From Actinomycetes bacterium (GTDB taxonomy: Bacteria; Actinomycetota; Acidimicrobiia; Acidimicrobiales; JAMCPL01), in NCBI GenBank assembly GCA_021846725.1, contig JAJZWK010000002.1, positions 1 through 38,247 on the forward strand: a stretch of DNA of 38,247 bases, given 5' to 3'. The position numbers and the translations under genes are program-made. Every line of letters starts with the position of its first letter. Position 1 is the first letter of the stretch. Below, piece by piece: positions 30,526 through 38,247 of the stretch. A model generated the notes under the pieces. It was not told the DNA's origin, made no database searches, and saw only the letters and a list, made by a program, of their open reading frames with translations.

Positions 30526-31743
30526 TTATATACTAATCGTGTTATTTAACGATTCTAGCTTGACCTGAACCGGAGTTGCAATGATGCCCAGGTTGTTTTC
30601 TGGAGCGGTAATCTTAAAGGTGCAGGCACGATCGAATCTGTCGTAATCGTTGGAGGTACCTCGCTTGCGTATAGCGGCATTCGCCATATAGATACCACCA
30701 GTTAGAGGCAGCGCATCAATGGTAAAACTAATATTTCCTGTTCCCTTTTCGATTACTGGGTAGTATTCAAGAGAATCGGTGTTCGATGAAAACACTATTG
30801 TACCGGAGTCGTTTTGAATTTCCACTATGAATACGCAGTCGTCCAGATCTGCCTCAGACTTGTATTGCACTGTGATCCCAGCGGAGTCACCGCTGTCGAT
30901 CTTATCTATAGTTTGACCATTTACAGATTTAAGTGACACAGATTCTACAGATATAATTTTCTCTTCATTGGACGAACTCCTACCCAGTTCCGCATCGAGC
31001 AGCTTTTGCTCAATGATTATGTCGTGGTAGCTGTCTATGGCATCTTTTGCCTCTCCTATAAAGACCATATCACCCTCTTGTAGAACAACGGCGCGGCTGC
31101 AGACTTTTTTTGTAAGATCGGGTGAGTGAGTTACAAATAGTATACTAGTGCCATTTCTTTGCATTTCTCTGATCTTGTCAAGGCACTTTGCCTGGAAAGT
31201 TTCGTCTCCGACTGCCAGTACTTCGTCTACTATGAGAATATCGGGTTGAACATTGATTGCGACTGCGAATCCGAGCCTGACGTACATTCCTGAAGAGTAG
31301 AACTTTACTTGATTGTCTATAAAGTGCTCCAATTCGGCAAAGGCAACTATATCATCGAATCGCTTGGCTACCTCCTTCACCGGTATGCCAAGTAACGATG
31401 CATTCAAGTAGATGTTGTCTCTGCCGGAGAGCTCAGGCTGAAAACCAGCACCCAATTCCAGCAGAGATGATATCTGTCCCCGTAGAAGTACTTCACCGGA
31501 GGTCGGGCGCAGGATGCCAGCAACGCATTTGAGAAGTGTGGATTTACCTGATCCATTCCTCCCTACAATGCCTACGGTCTCTCCTTGTTCAACGTAAAAA
31601 TCTATATTCTTTAGCGCCCAGAACTCTTCGAATACGCTTCGGCGGAAGTTGACCACTTTTTCTTTGAGAGAGGTCGCCTTTTCGTGGTAGAGCTTGAACC
31701 GCTTTGATAGGTCATGTACTTCTATTGAATGATTCTTGTCCAT
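30526..31743 (-). CDS. Polysaccharide ABC exporter, ATP-binding protein (Wzt/TagH type)
   Basis: This is the ATPase of an ABC exporter for O-antigen-, teichoic-acid- or galactan-like polymers. From ATG 31743 the protein has 405 residues. The nucleotide-binding domain has Walker A GRNGSGKST, the YSSGMYVRLGFA signature, Walker B ILIVDEVLAVGD and the H-loop FVTHS. The early segment RFKLYHEKATSLKEKVVNFRR is typical of this subfamily. About 150 further residues (IISVESVSLKSVNG to ACTFKI) form a beta-rich domain of the Wzt C-terminal type, which in known systems recognises the capped end of the glycan. The frame is open for another 31 codons to 31836, but that extension (rich in Cys, Asn and Arg) is not family-like. 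It lies after the permease gene on the same strand. Confidence 0.9.
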   Translation of the reverse strand: MDKNHSIEVHDLSKRFKLYHEKATSLKEKVVNFRRSVFEEFWALKNIDFYVEQGETVGIVGRNGSGKSTLLKCVAGILRPTSGEVLLRGQISSLLELGAGFQPELSGRDNIYLNASLLGIPVKEVAKRFDDIVAFAELEHFIDNQVKFYSSGMYVRLGFAVAINVQPDILIVDEVLAVGDETFQAKCLDKIREMQRNGTSILFVTHSPDLTKKVCSRAVVLQEGDMVFIGEAKDAIDSYHDIIIEQKLLDAELGRSSSNEEKIISVESVSLKSVNGQTIDKIDSGDSAGITVQYKSEADLDDCVFIVEIQNDSGTIVFSSNTDSLEYYPVIEKGTGNISFTIDALPLTGGIYMANAAIRKRGTSNDYDRFDRACTFKITAPENNLGIIATPVQVKLESLNNTISI

Positions 31744-31858
31744 TGTTTGATTACAACCTTTGTCTAGGTATCTGGTGTTCTTCGTTGGATTGCACACATA
31801 ATTGGCAAAGTGTGAGCGCCTGACCTGTACCACCACGGCGGGTATAGTCGTTTTTTTT

Positions 31859-31888
31859 GAGCTGTGGACTGTTGAGCTGTGTACTGTT
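31859..31888. repeat. 15-bp tandem repeat between the ABC transporter genes
   Basis: GAGCTGTGGACTGTT (31859-31873) is followed directly by GAGCTGTGTACTGTT (31874-31888), one mismatch. It lies 29-58 nt downstream of the permease stop codon and next to a run of eight T. Confidence 0.75.
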
Positions 31889-31916
31889 TGATGCCATACA
31901 CTTAGTGGCTTTAGGC

Positions 31917-32906
31917 TTAGAGCTCTTCAGCAAAGTTACCTTCTATGCGTCCAAAGATAATGAGCGAAATCAAGAACAGTATGATGGAGCCAGCCAGTAC
32001 CCCAATGTCCAGTTTCAAGAACCACATTTGTCCTCCCGTAGGAAGAGTGAAAACTCTGGTGGTACTTCCCGGAGGGATATAGGAGACTATTGCATAGATT
32101 GCTCGTTGGAATGTAATTACTACCGGCGCGATGGGGTCCATTAGGTAAAGAAAACCCAATCCATGTCTTGACAGCGCGCTCATAGCCGAGCTGTATGGGT
32201 AGACTATAGGCACCCCCCAGAACCATGCTATAAGTACGATCTCCAACAGATGATGGGTGTCACGTAGGTATACATTTATAGATGAAAGTAGCACGGCAAG
32301 TGCGGCAGTAAAGACTATCAATGCCAAGAAGGCAGGTACGAGCAGCCACAAATAGCTCCACGCGGGAGAATATCCGAAGGCGGCGAGCACCACAGCCAGT
32401 ACTATCGCTTGAAAGCTGAAGAACACACATGCAGTTCCAACCTCTGATATCGGCAACACCTCGCGCGGGAAAGAAACCTTCTTGACCAAGCCGGAATTGC
32501 TTACAAGTGATGAAGTGGCACTGGTGACAGCAGAGCTGAATAGATTCCATACCAGTACACCGGCGAACAGATAGATCACGAATCGAGGAACGGTAGAACG
32601 CACTATGATTTTGAACACTATGAAGTAGACTGCGATGGTCATAGCTGGATTAAGCATCGACCACAGGAAACCGAGAATGGAATTCTTGTACTTTACCTTT
32701 ACTTCGGTACGAACTAGAAAGCTCATCAGTTCACGAGAATGCCATATCTCCAGCAATTTTGTCCTAAGGCTTACACGAGCTGACACCTGTTTGACCTGCT
32801 GTGATGACGTAGGGTGGAGTGTCATCACAGTGGTATCTACGTCAGTGGCCTCCTCGGAAGCTGCCTGCTGGATCGGACGATTTTGGCCTTTGTCGGTAAT
32901 AGTCAT
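31917..32906 (-). CDS. Polysaccharide ABC exporter, permease (Wzm/TagG type)
   Basis: This ABC-2 family permease forms the channel for a lipid-linked polysaccharide. The 329 residues begin with a polar tail of about 50 residues, then the subfamily hallmark SFLVRTEVKVKYKNSILGFLWSMLNPAM. About six membrane segments follow, with IVYPYSSAMSAL and LMDPIAPVVITFQRAIY before the last two, a pattern typical of O-antigen and teichoic acid exporters. It partners the ATPase encoded downstream (30526-31743), separated by about 170 bp with a tandem repeat. The ATG at 32906 begins 1 nt after the clpP stop codon, so translation may be coupled to clpP, an odd pairing. It acts in the cytoplasmic membrane; polymer identity is not visible. 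Confidence 0.92.
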   Translation of the reverse strand: MTITDKGQNRPIQQAASEEATDVDTTVMTLHPTSSQQVKQVSARVSLRTKLLEIWHSRELMSFLVRTEVKVKYKNSILGFLWSMLNPAMTIAVYFIVFKIIVRSTVPRFVIYLFAGVLVWNLFSSAVTSATSSLVSNSGLVKKVSFPREVLPISEVGTACVFFSFQAIVLAVVLAAFGYSPAWSYLWLLVPAFLALIVFTAALAVLLSSINVYLRDTHHLLEIVLIAWFWGVPIVYPYSSAMSALSRHGLGFLYLMDPIAPVVITFQRAIYAIVSYIPPGSTTRVFTLPTGGQMWFLKLDIGVLAGSIILFLISLIIFGRIEGNFAEEL

Positions 32907-32907
32907 G

Positions 32908-33555
32908 TCAACTGGCAGTGTCTGCCGGTACTGCCGACCTCTCTATCACCTCGTCGATGAAACCGTACTCTTTTGCCTCTTGGGCAGTAAACCAGCGGTC
33001 TCTGTCCGAGTCAGCCTCAATTCGTTCTACTGGTTGTCCTGTATGGAATGCAATGCGCTCGGCCATCATTCGTTTGAGGTACACTATCTGTTCAGCCTGT
33101 ATGGCGATATCGGCTGCCTGTCCCTCCATCTGCCCTGATGGTTGATGCATTAATATCCTACTATGAGGCAATGCAAAACGCTTTCCACGGGTGCCTGCAC
33201 ACAGTAAAAACTGTCCCATTGATGCGGCAAGACCTATACATATAGTCCTGACATCGCACTGTACGTATTGCATAGTATCGTATATAGCAAGTCCATCGGT
33301 TACCGATCCCCCGGGGGAGTTTATGTAAAGGGATATATCCTGATCAGGGTCTTCGGCGTCGAGAAGGAGTATTTGAGCACAGACCAGATTGGCAACATCC
33401 TGGTTGATCATGCTCCCAAGAAATACAATGCGTTCCTTCAGAAGTCTCTGGAATATTTCACCACTTGGATCTGACATGAGCGAATTAGGTCCTGCAATTG
33501 GATATCTGTCAGATAGTTGTGGAGTACATCCAGCTATTGATGCACGTCCGGACAA
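32908..33555 (-). CDS. clpP: ATP-dependent Clp protease proteolytic subunit
   Basis: ClpP is the serine peptidase ring that degrades proteins unfolded by ClpX or ClpC. The 215-residue protein has the handle and strand segment LLKERIVFLGSMINQDVAN, the oxyanion turn YINSPGGSVTDG, the nucleophile Ser112 in GLAASMGQFLL and His137 in ILMHQPSGQ. The family tail ends DRWFTAQEAKEYGFIDEVI, and an Asp in EADSDRD completes the triad. The start is TTG at 33555 with AAAGGAG 4-5 nt upstream; ATG at 33477 (MSDPSGEIF) is an alternative matching shorter ClpP proteins. No second clpP, tig or clpX lies nearby. It instead joins the polysaccharide exporter genes, starting the run clpP-permease-ATPase. Confidence 0.95.
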   Translation of the reverse strand: MSGRASIAGCTPQLSDRYPIAGPNSLMSDPSGEIFQRLLKERIVFLGSMINQDVANLVCAQILLLDAEDPDQDISLYINSPGGSVTDGLAIYDTMQYVQCDVRTICIGLAASMGQFLLCAGTRGKRFALPHSRILMHQPSGQMEGQAADIAIQAEQIVYLKRMMAERIAFHTGQPVERIEADSDRDRWFTAQEAKEYGFIDEVIERSAVPADTAS

Positions 33556-33743
33556 ATTGTCTCCTTTCGGTCTGTTCTATTTAATACTAGATTATATGTA
33601 TAAGCCAAGCATGGTACCGGCTACTTCATACAGTAGCACACACCATATTATAACAAGTGAATGAGGTGACGAGAGTCAGCGTGTAGGGGTGCAGGGCATA
33701 TGGGTACATGCCGATGCGACCATGTAGGATTTTTTGTCAGACT

Positions 33744-34703
33744 TCAGGTCGGATCAGACATCTTATTACGATAGAATATACTGGATAATTTGTAGGCAAT
33801 TTTCCAACTTCTGGATAGCTGCGCATCCGAGAATGCCTTTTTCAAGTGCTCTAATTCAAACTCTGCTTGGTGGCGGACAAGCTGGGTATTCTTGAGCATC
33901 TTTTGTAGCAGGTCTGTATACCAATCCAGACGTTTGGGACTCATGTAGGCATATACCGACCATTCGGCGTGTTCTCCCAAGAGATGGTAGCTGGTTTTAT
34001 GTTGCCCGTACCGGAGTAGGGTATCATCCATCTCCATACTTATCTGCTTGGTAAGATTGCTCATCATGTGCAGATCATCGTTCGATTCTGCATCCCTCAT
34101 TTCTGTACGTGTCGAATTGGTTTCCATGTACTTTCTGGTATTTGAGTGGCTGCCAGATTCCATGTCGATACCAGTTGATTGTATACCTGAGATCCAGTAT
34201 AGAGGTGGTATGCATAAAAGGGACCCCATTGTAGGTGGCCCGTAATCATTCATGTATTTGTCGAGTTGTAGAGAAATTTGATTCCTTATGCCCTCGTCTG
34301 GGTTGGATGAGCTTGTATCCCGTGGGCTGCTATCCTCCAGATGAGTACCTTGTGGATGATTTGGGTAAAACTCTGCTGAGATCAGATATGGTGCGATGAT
34401 GAGAACGTCAATGTCCCTGAAGTCGTGATTGGCTAATTCACCTCTTCCTGTGTTTGCAGGGTCTTTCTGTCCATTATTGGTTGTCCATTGATGCCATACT
34501 TGGACACCTCGTGCTCTCAGACATTGAGCTACATCGTATCCCCCTTTTCCTATGGTTACTACTTTTTCTGGGTTGAATATTTCAGTAATTTCTTCGGCAA
34601 ACAAAAAGAGCGAAGAGCGATATAGCTCTAGTATGGGTATATCATTCTGAAGAGACATGGTCTCTGGACTGTCGGGGTTCTTTGAACGGTAGCTGGATTT
34701 CAT
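33744..34703 (-). CDS. Degenerate methyltransferase-like protein with C-terminal coiled coil
   Basis: I do not recognise a defined family. The 319 residues begin like a class I methyltransferase: helix YRSSLFLFAEEITEIFNP, then EKVVTIGKGGYDVAQCLRARGVQVW (about 47-70), where the DxGxGxG glycine loop is reduced to TIGKGG. The later strand FRDIDVLIIAPYL stands where the catalytic-side motif should be. The middle (about 75-240) is polar, rich in Asn, Ser and Thr. The C-terminus (about 265-315) is a predicted coiled coil ending in AQLSRSWKIAYKLSSIF, an ending shared with many surface-glycan enzymes. Its ATG overlaps the glycosyltransferase stop codon (ATGA), so translation is coupled and a role in the same glycan is likely. 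It may be an inactive scaffold, an unusual methyltransferase or a chain-end factor. Confidence 0.6.
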   Translation of the reverse strand: MKSSYRSKNPDSPETMSLQNDIPILELYRSSLFLFAEEITEIFNPEKVVTIGKGGYDVAQCLRARGVQVWHQWTTNNGQKDPANTGRGELANHDFRDIDVLIIAPYLISAEFYPNHPQGTHLEDSSPRDTSSSNPDEGIRNQISLQLDKYMNDYGPPTMGSLLCIPPLYWISGIQSTGIDMESGSHSNTRKYMETNSTRTEMRDAESNDDLHMMSNLTKQISMEMDDTLLRYGQHKTSYHLLGEHAEWSVYAYMSPKRLDWYTDLLQKMLKNTQLVRHQAEFELEHLKKAFSDAQLSRSWKIAYKLSSIFYRNKMSDPT

Positions 34704-37606
34704 GTCTCAGAAACCCGCCTCTTGCTCTTGGTCTTGTGGTCCATATAGGCCATTGGGTCAGACTTGGCCTTGTAACTATCGTCTATTCTATCGTCTATCG
34801 TCAACTGCTCTGCATGTTCACTGCGACTATCTTCTGACAATGACATCCATTTATTCCAGGGATGTTTTGTACGGGGAGGCCAAGCCAGTTGCTGGGAGTC
34901 ATGTAATGAGCTGAGATTTGGGTTGTGAAAAGGATCGTCGAATAGTCGTGATCCCCACTTGATATGCATGGATGTTGCACTGGCTTGCCACTCGATCATT
35001 TTCCTTGTATTTTCTGCGTATCCTCGTGAGGCAGATTCTTCATGGTAAAGCCGTGCATAGGGTGTCCAGATTATTTTCATTCCTCTATCTGCGATTCTCA
35101 GGCAGAGGTCGACGTCGTTGTAGTGGTGTGGGAAGGACTCGTCGAAGCCTCCAACCTGTGTCCAGGTTGCCTTGCGCATAGCCAGGCAGGCTGCTGTTAC
35201 TGCAGAGAATTCCTGAACCAAGACAGATTTACCCCAGTATCCCGGGTCTCCTTCCAGTACACCTATCTGTGCATTGCCTGCAACATACATGCCACCGAAA
35301 CCAAGCAGCACTCCACCGTGTTGCATCACTTTCGTCGTATAAAAAAGTGCTACTCCGACAGCTCCTATCTCCTCTCGTAGCGCCTGCGACACCAGTTCTT
35401 CCAGCCAGCTGTCTTGAGGTGCCCAGACATCGTTGTTCATCAAGACAAAGACATCACCGGTAGCATGAGATACGCCTATATTGTTTAGCTTGGAATGATT
35501 GAAAGGAAAGTCGCATTTTATTATCTTGATCCCCATGTCGCGGTAACGAGCGAATAGTTGTCTGGTATCGCTATTGGCGCTTTGATTGTCGCATATGATT
35601 ATCTCTTTTGAACCCATGTATCTGCTGTCCAGTATCGATTTCACACACTTATCAAGAAGATGTGCATTGTCGCGAGTTGGTATGATGAATGATACCTTTG
35701 GGGGGTTCTTGGGTAATTCGAATAGTACCCTATTGTAGATTGGCAATGCGGCAGGTACCACCTTTGCTCTTACGCCTGATCGTGTCAGATGTTCCTGGAT
35801 TACCCTCCTTCCGGCGATGACTGGATAGTCATCGTGGCTGACCCTGCCGGAGCCGTATTCCTGGGTAGTCCTCCAGTGGTAGAGGATTTCCGGGATATGT
35901 CGAATTCTGTCCGTGTTTATGCTTTCGGCTACTCTCATTACCAAATCCCAGTCCTGAGCGCCTTCATATCCTATTCGGAAGCCGCCAACAGCATCTACGG
36001 CACTCTTTTTCATGACGGTAAGATGGTTCATCATATTCTGCCCGCGCATCATTTCGAGGTTCCAGTCTGGTTTGAAATATGGGTCAGATCGGTTTCCTGA
36101 GTCATCTACCTTGTCTTCGTCGCTGTAGATCATTACGACATCTGGATACTCGTTTATTTCAGCAACTATTCTGTATAGAGCATGTTCTGGAAGCATATCG
36201 TCATGGTCCATAAAAGCTATATATGCTCCGGTTGCTATAGAGAGAGCATCGTTGGAGGCAGCGGAGATATGACCATTTTCCCTGCGAAATAGTACTCTAA
36301 TCCGGCTGTCTTTACTGGCATAGCGTTGTATGAGGTGCCTTACTTCGCTCGATCGAGATGCGTCATCGACTATACAGAGTTCCCATTGCTCATATATCTG
36401 ATCCAGAACAGAGGCAATCGCCTTTTCCAGGTAAGCCGGGAATGGATCATGCACCGGCATGACGACTGATACGAGAGGCTTGGCGGTGAACGTTTCTATG
36501 TGTTTACGGATTGCTTGGCGGTCATCATCATCCAGGGTATCGAATAACTGTACCCATAGGTGATATGAAGTATCTCCTACATCGTTTAACTGTTGCTTCA
36601 TTCTCTCGATAAGATTGCTGGGTCGATTACGCATGATATTATGTAGTATCTCATGAATAGATAGTATCGTTGGATGATTTTTTATGGTGTAATGATTAGA
36701 CACAGACTTTGTCCAGGGATTGGTTGGTTGTACCGCTGTGTAATCATTGCTGGTGACGGTATCTATTTTGACGGTATCCATTTGCACCATTGCAGCTAGT
36801 CGTAGCAGTGCCGCATACTTCCATAAGGGCTTCAGTACGACAGTGACCTGATTTACTGATTTTTTAGTGTCAGGGCTACTGGGGGTTTCGCAGGTGACAG
36901 AGAGATATTTTGTGTATGGGTTTATCTTGAATATAGCGGTACCTGAGTGTGAAGTGTCTTTGTGCAACGCTATAGTGTGCCCAGAGCGGGTTCCGTGTCT
37001 GGATAGTTGTTCGATGGTGCATCCTGTCGGATCAATATCCGCGGGGAGTTTGACTTGTACAATTACCCAGCCCTTTGAGATGTGGTCCTTGAGCTGTATC
37101 AAAGCGGAGTTGATGGTATTTGCTGAAGTGCCCCTTTTGTGCCTTTGTAAGGTACCTGTGAGCAAATCTTTGTTACGAGTGGCACTTTGGGCAAGTCCTG
37201 GATGTGGTAGCTGCGCTGAGAGGTAGGGGGCAGCTTCCAGCGTGAGTGTGTATATAGTTCCCTTGCTTAGTATTGCAGCCAGGCGCATCTCTGCCAGGTG
37301 CAGTTTTCTTATCCATTCAGTAGCTCGCATTATTGGTGTATCGTGTAATGATTGTATATGCTCTTGAGCTAGTTCAACTGATTTGCGTATATTGGTATAG
37401 TGGCTTTTCTCTTTGGCAAGTGCGCTTTCCAGTGATGAGATCGTTTGTAGCTTTTTCGCGATGATGTTGTCGTTGGGTGTGGTGCCTAACTGTCCGATTT
37501 CATGCTTGGGAGTGGTCGAGTCAGTGGTATCCGTATTTGCAGTATCCGTGTCTTCAGGGACTACCTTTTTGCTATACGACTGGTCATTATTGTCTCTATC
37601 GCTCAT
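34700..37606 (-). CDS. Tandem family 2 glycosyltransferase
   Basis: This large cytoplasmic enzyme probably adds sugars to a surface polysaccharide. It has 968 residues. The N-terminal 375 residues contain a short coiled coil (about 50-85) and a beta-rich region without a clear family. GT2 domain 1 (about 377-600) starts LVSVVMPVHDP and has CIVDDAS, AFMDHDDMLP (Asp467, Asp469, Asp470) and GYEGAQDWDLVMRV with the catalytic-base ED-equivalent. GT2 domain 2 (about 636-880) starts PKVSFIIPTRDN and has LMNNDVW (724-728) and DLCLRIADRG. The layout resembles rhamnosyl- or O-antigen-type double GT2 enzymes. ATG at 37606 lacks an SD sequence. It heads a minus-strand operon and overlaps the next gene by 4 nt. 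Confidence 0.9.
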   Translation of the reverse strand: MSDRDNNDQSYSKKVVPEDTDTANTDTTDSTTPKHEIGQLGTTPNDNIIAKKLQTISSLESALAKEKSHYTNIRKSVELAQEHIQSLHDTPIMRATEWIRKLHLAEMRLAAILSKGTIYTLTLEAAPYLSAQLPHPGLAQSATRNKDLLTGTLQRHKRGTSANTINSALIQLKDHISKGWVIVQVKLPADIDPTGCTIEQLSRHGTRSGHTIALHKDTSHSGTAIFKINPYTKYLSVTCETPSSPDTKKSVNQVTVVLKPLWKYAALLRLAAMVQMDTVKIDTVTSNDYTAVQPTNPWTKSVSNHYTIKNHPTILSIHEILHNIMRNRPSNLIERMKQQLNDVGDTSYHLWVQLFDTLDDDDRQAIRKHIETFTAKPLVSVVMPVHDPFPAYLEKAIASVLDQIYEQWELCIVDDASRSSEVRHLIQRYASKDSRIRVLFRRENGHISAASNDALSIATGAYIAFMDHDDMLPEHALYRIVAEINEYPDVVMIYSDEDKVDDSGNRSDPYFKPDWNLEMMRGQNMMNHLTVMKKSAVDAVGGFRIGYEGAQDWDLVMRVAESINTDRIRHIPEILYHWRTTQEYGSGRVSHDDYPVIAGRRVIQEHLTRSGVRAKVVPAALPIYNRVLFELPKNPPKVSFIIPTRDNAHLLDKCVKSILDSRYMGSKEIIICDNQSANSDTRQLFARYRDMGIKIIKCDFPFNHSKLNNIGVSHATGDVFVLMNNDVWAPQDSWLEELVSQALREEIGAVGVALFYTTKVMQHGGVLLGFGGMYVAGNAQIGVLEGDPGYWGKSVLVQEFSAVTAACLAMRKATWTQVGGFDESFPHHYNDVDLCLRIADRGMKIIWTPYARLYHEESASRGYAENTRKMIEWQASATSMHIKWGSRLFDDPFHNPNLSSLHDSQQLAWPPRTKHPWNKWMSLSEDSRSEHAEQLTIDDRIDDSYKAKSDPMAYMDHKTKSKRRVSET

Positions 37607-37934
37607 GGGTATGTAGAGATGTTTTCCAATTATGGGGCTTTCTGCATCAAGACTCTTGGGGGTGTCCCCAATTATCTCCTGTTTTCATCTGTTACGATAT
37701 TCCACACTGAGGCAATTTGGCATTTAAGGTCATGATAACACACATATGGATGATAACACACCAGACCAATCGCGCAATAGGTAATTAATTACGTTACGAG
37801 TGGCGTGTGGGGCGTGGAGGGCTGCTAGGTCGACCAGCCGCGTAATAGGTAATTGATAGAGTAGGACTACAGGGGTAAGATAACTTAAAATAAAGTAGCC
37901 TAAAATAAAAAAATAGGAGGATATCATCAAGTCA
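37607..37934. other. Divergent intergenic region with short repeats (328 bp)
   Basis: No gene is supported here. The region separates the glycosyltransferase (minus) from a secreted protein gene (plus). It contains an exact 12-bp repeat, ATGATAACACAC, at 37732-37743 and 37750-37761. It also has an imperfect 26-bp repeat (22 of 26 matching) at 37764-37789 and 37832-37857, whose core is AATAGGTAATT. AT-rich sequence (37880-37914) precedes AGGAGG at 37915-37920. Confidence 0.7.
37732..37857. repeat. Two families of short direct repeats
   Basis: The 12-bp repeat ATGATAACACAC (37732-37743, 37750-37761) is followed directly by the 26-bp imperfect repeat (37764-37789, 37832-37857; period 68). They may be decayed tandem duplications or regulator sites for the divergent promoters. 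Confidence 0.7.
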
Positions 37935-38247
37935 ATGATAAGAGTTAAGATACTTGTTTCAGTTGCATGCTGTGTGGCACTGGTTGCCATCTTCTCTGCT
38001 CAGGCATCTGCTAGTGCTGCTGTACCCTTGGAGGTGCATCCAAGATATTCTGTCATTGCAACATACCATCGTCCTCGCCCTGCGGCCATTAGCTCAGTTG
38101 GTCCACTGCCCATGTCTCCTTATTCGTGGGATCCGGGTCTATATGCTGAGGTATTATCAAGTGATAGTACGGTACATGCCTGGGGTATGCGCCGTACGTC
38201 TGGAGCCTGGGGGACAGGTCCGGTAAATTACCAGGCAGGAGCCACTA
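37935..38247 (+). CDS. Secreted protein of unknown function, N-terminal part
   Basis: The gene runs off the right edge; 104 codons are visible. It starts with a typical signal peptide: the basic MIRVK, then LVSVACCVALVAIF, and a likely cleavage after AQASASA (about residues 25-29). The mature part reads VPLEVHPRYSVIATYHRPRPA and later SYSWD-like and HAWGMRRTSGAWGTGPVNYQ segments, in which I recognise no family. AGGAGG at 37915-37920 is a strong ribosome site but lies 14 nt before the ATG, longer than usual; no ATG, GTG or TTG is in frame closer to it. It is divergent from the glycosyltransferase operon and may belong to the envelope block. Confidence 0.75.
   Translation, partial: MIRVKILVSVACCVALVAIFSAQASASAAVPLEVHPRYSVIATYHRPRPAAISSVGPLPMSPYSWDPGLYAEVLSSDSTVHAWGMRRTSGAWGTGPVNYQAGAT

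Noticed and set aside
31744..31836. 31-residue N-terminal extension of the exporter ATPase
   Set aside because: Open in frame but not family-like; the ATG at 31743 gives the usual start of Wzt/TagH proteins.
38083..38105. tRNA-like D-arm (TTAGCTCAGTTGG) near the right edge
   Set aside because: No matching acceptor, anticodon or T arm around it; it lies inside the secreted protein reading frame.

Overview
The window looks like chromosome from a mid-GC (roughly mid-40s percent) actinobacterium, most likely class Acidimicrobiia. Evidence: two WhiB-type iron-sulfur regulators, an actinobacterial Rho with a long disordered insert, a mycobacterial-type Sdh1 succinate dehydrogenase, a wax ester synthase/DGAT, oligoribonuclease, and a SpoIID protein ending in the 'GYWLVGADGAVYPFGNAKYYG' repeats that are typical of Acidimicrobiia. 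Several start codons sit 6-8 nt after a TANNNT box with no Shine-Dalgarno (SD) sequence, which fits the leaderless translation common in Actinobacteria. No rRNA, transposase, prophage or CRISPR array was seen.

Layout. 1-140: end of an alpha/beta hydrolase. 220-12254: tRNA-Arg(CCG), then a plus-strand block argS-lysA-methyltransferase-hom-thrC-rho-rpmE-prfA-prmC. This is the actinobacterial lysine/threonine and translation-termination order (as in Mycobacterium), but with an extra methyltransferase between lysA and hom, no thrB between thrC and rho, and a one-base frameshift in hom. 12339-14772 (minus): secretory lipase and L,D-transpeptidase, divergent from parA, a zinc-ribbon protein and dedA (14877-16991). 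16967-19246 (minus): acyl-CoA mutase large subunit and a GntR/FCD regulator. 19343-23037 (minus): sdhC-sdhA-sdhB. 23217-24882: two whiB genes flanking a formiminotransferase. 25091-27234 (minus): tRNA-Gly(GCC), WS/DGAT, dut. 27379-28760 (plus): orn and a HAD phosphatase. 28848-37606 (minus): an envelope block with a tandem GT2 glycosyltransferase, a degenerate methyltransferase-like coiled-coil protein, clpP, a Wzm/Wzt-type ABC exporter and a SpoIID/LytB protein. 37935 to the end: start of a secreted protein.

How it fits together. The left block makes lysine and threonine and equips translation and transcription termination. The centre handles central and lipid metabolism: the mutase, Sdh1 and WS/DGAT. 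The right block looks like synthesis and export of a surface polysaccharide. Its exporter ATPase has a Wzt-type C-terminal domain, so the neighbouring methyltransferase-like coiled-coil protein is a candidate chain-end or chain-length factor.

The most unusual non-genic signal is a recurring pattern of short direct repeats at gene 3' ends, several of which contain the stop codon (rho, the zinc-ribbon gene, sdhA, whiB, ftcD, lipase, spoIID). Also notable are perfect inverted repeats at the promoters of the mutase, sdh/whiB and dut/orn, and an 11-copy ATAG microsatellite. All functions are read from motifs and context; no database search was possible.
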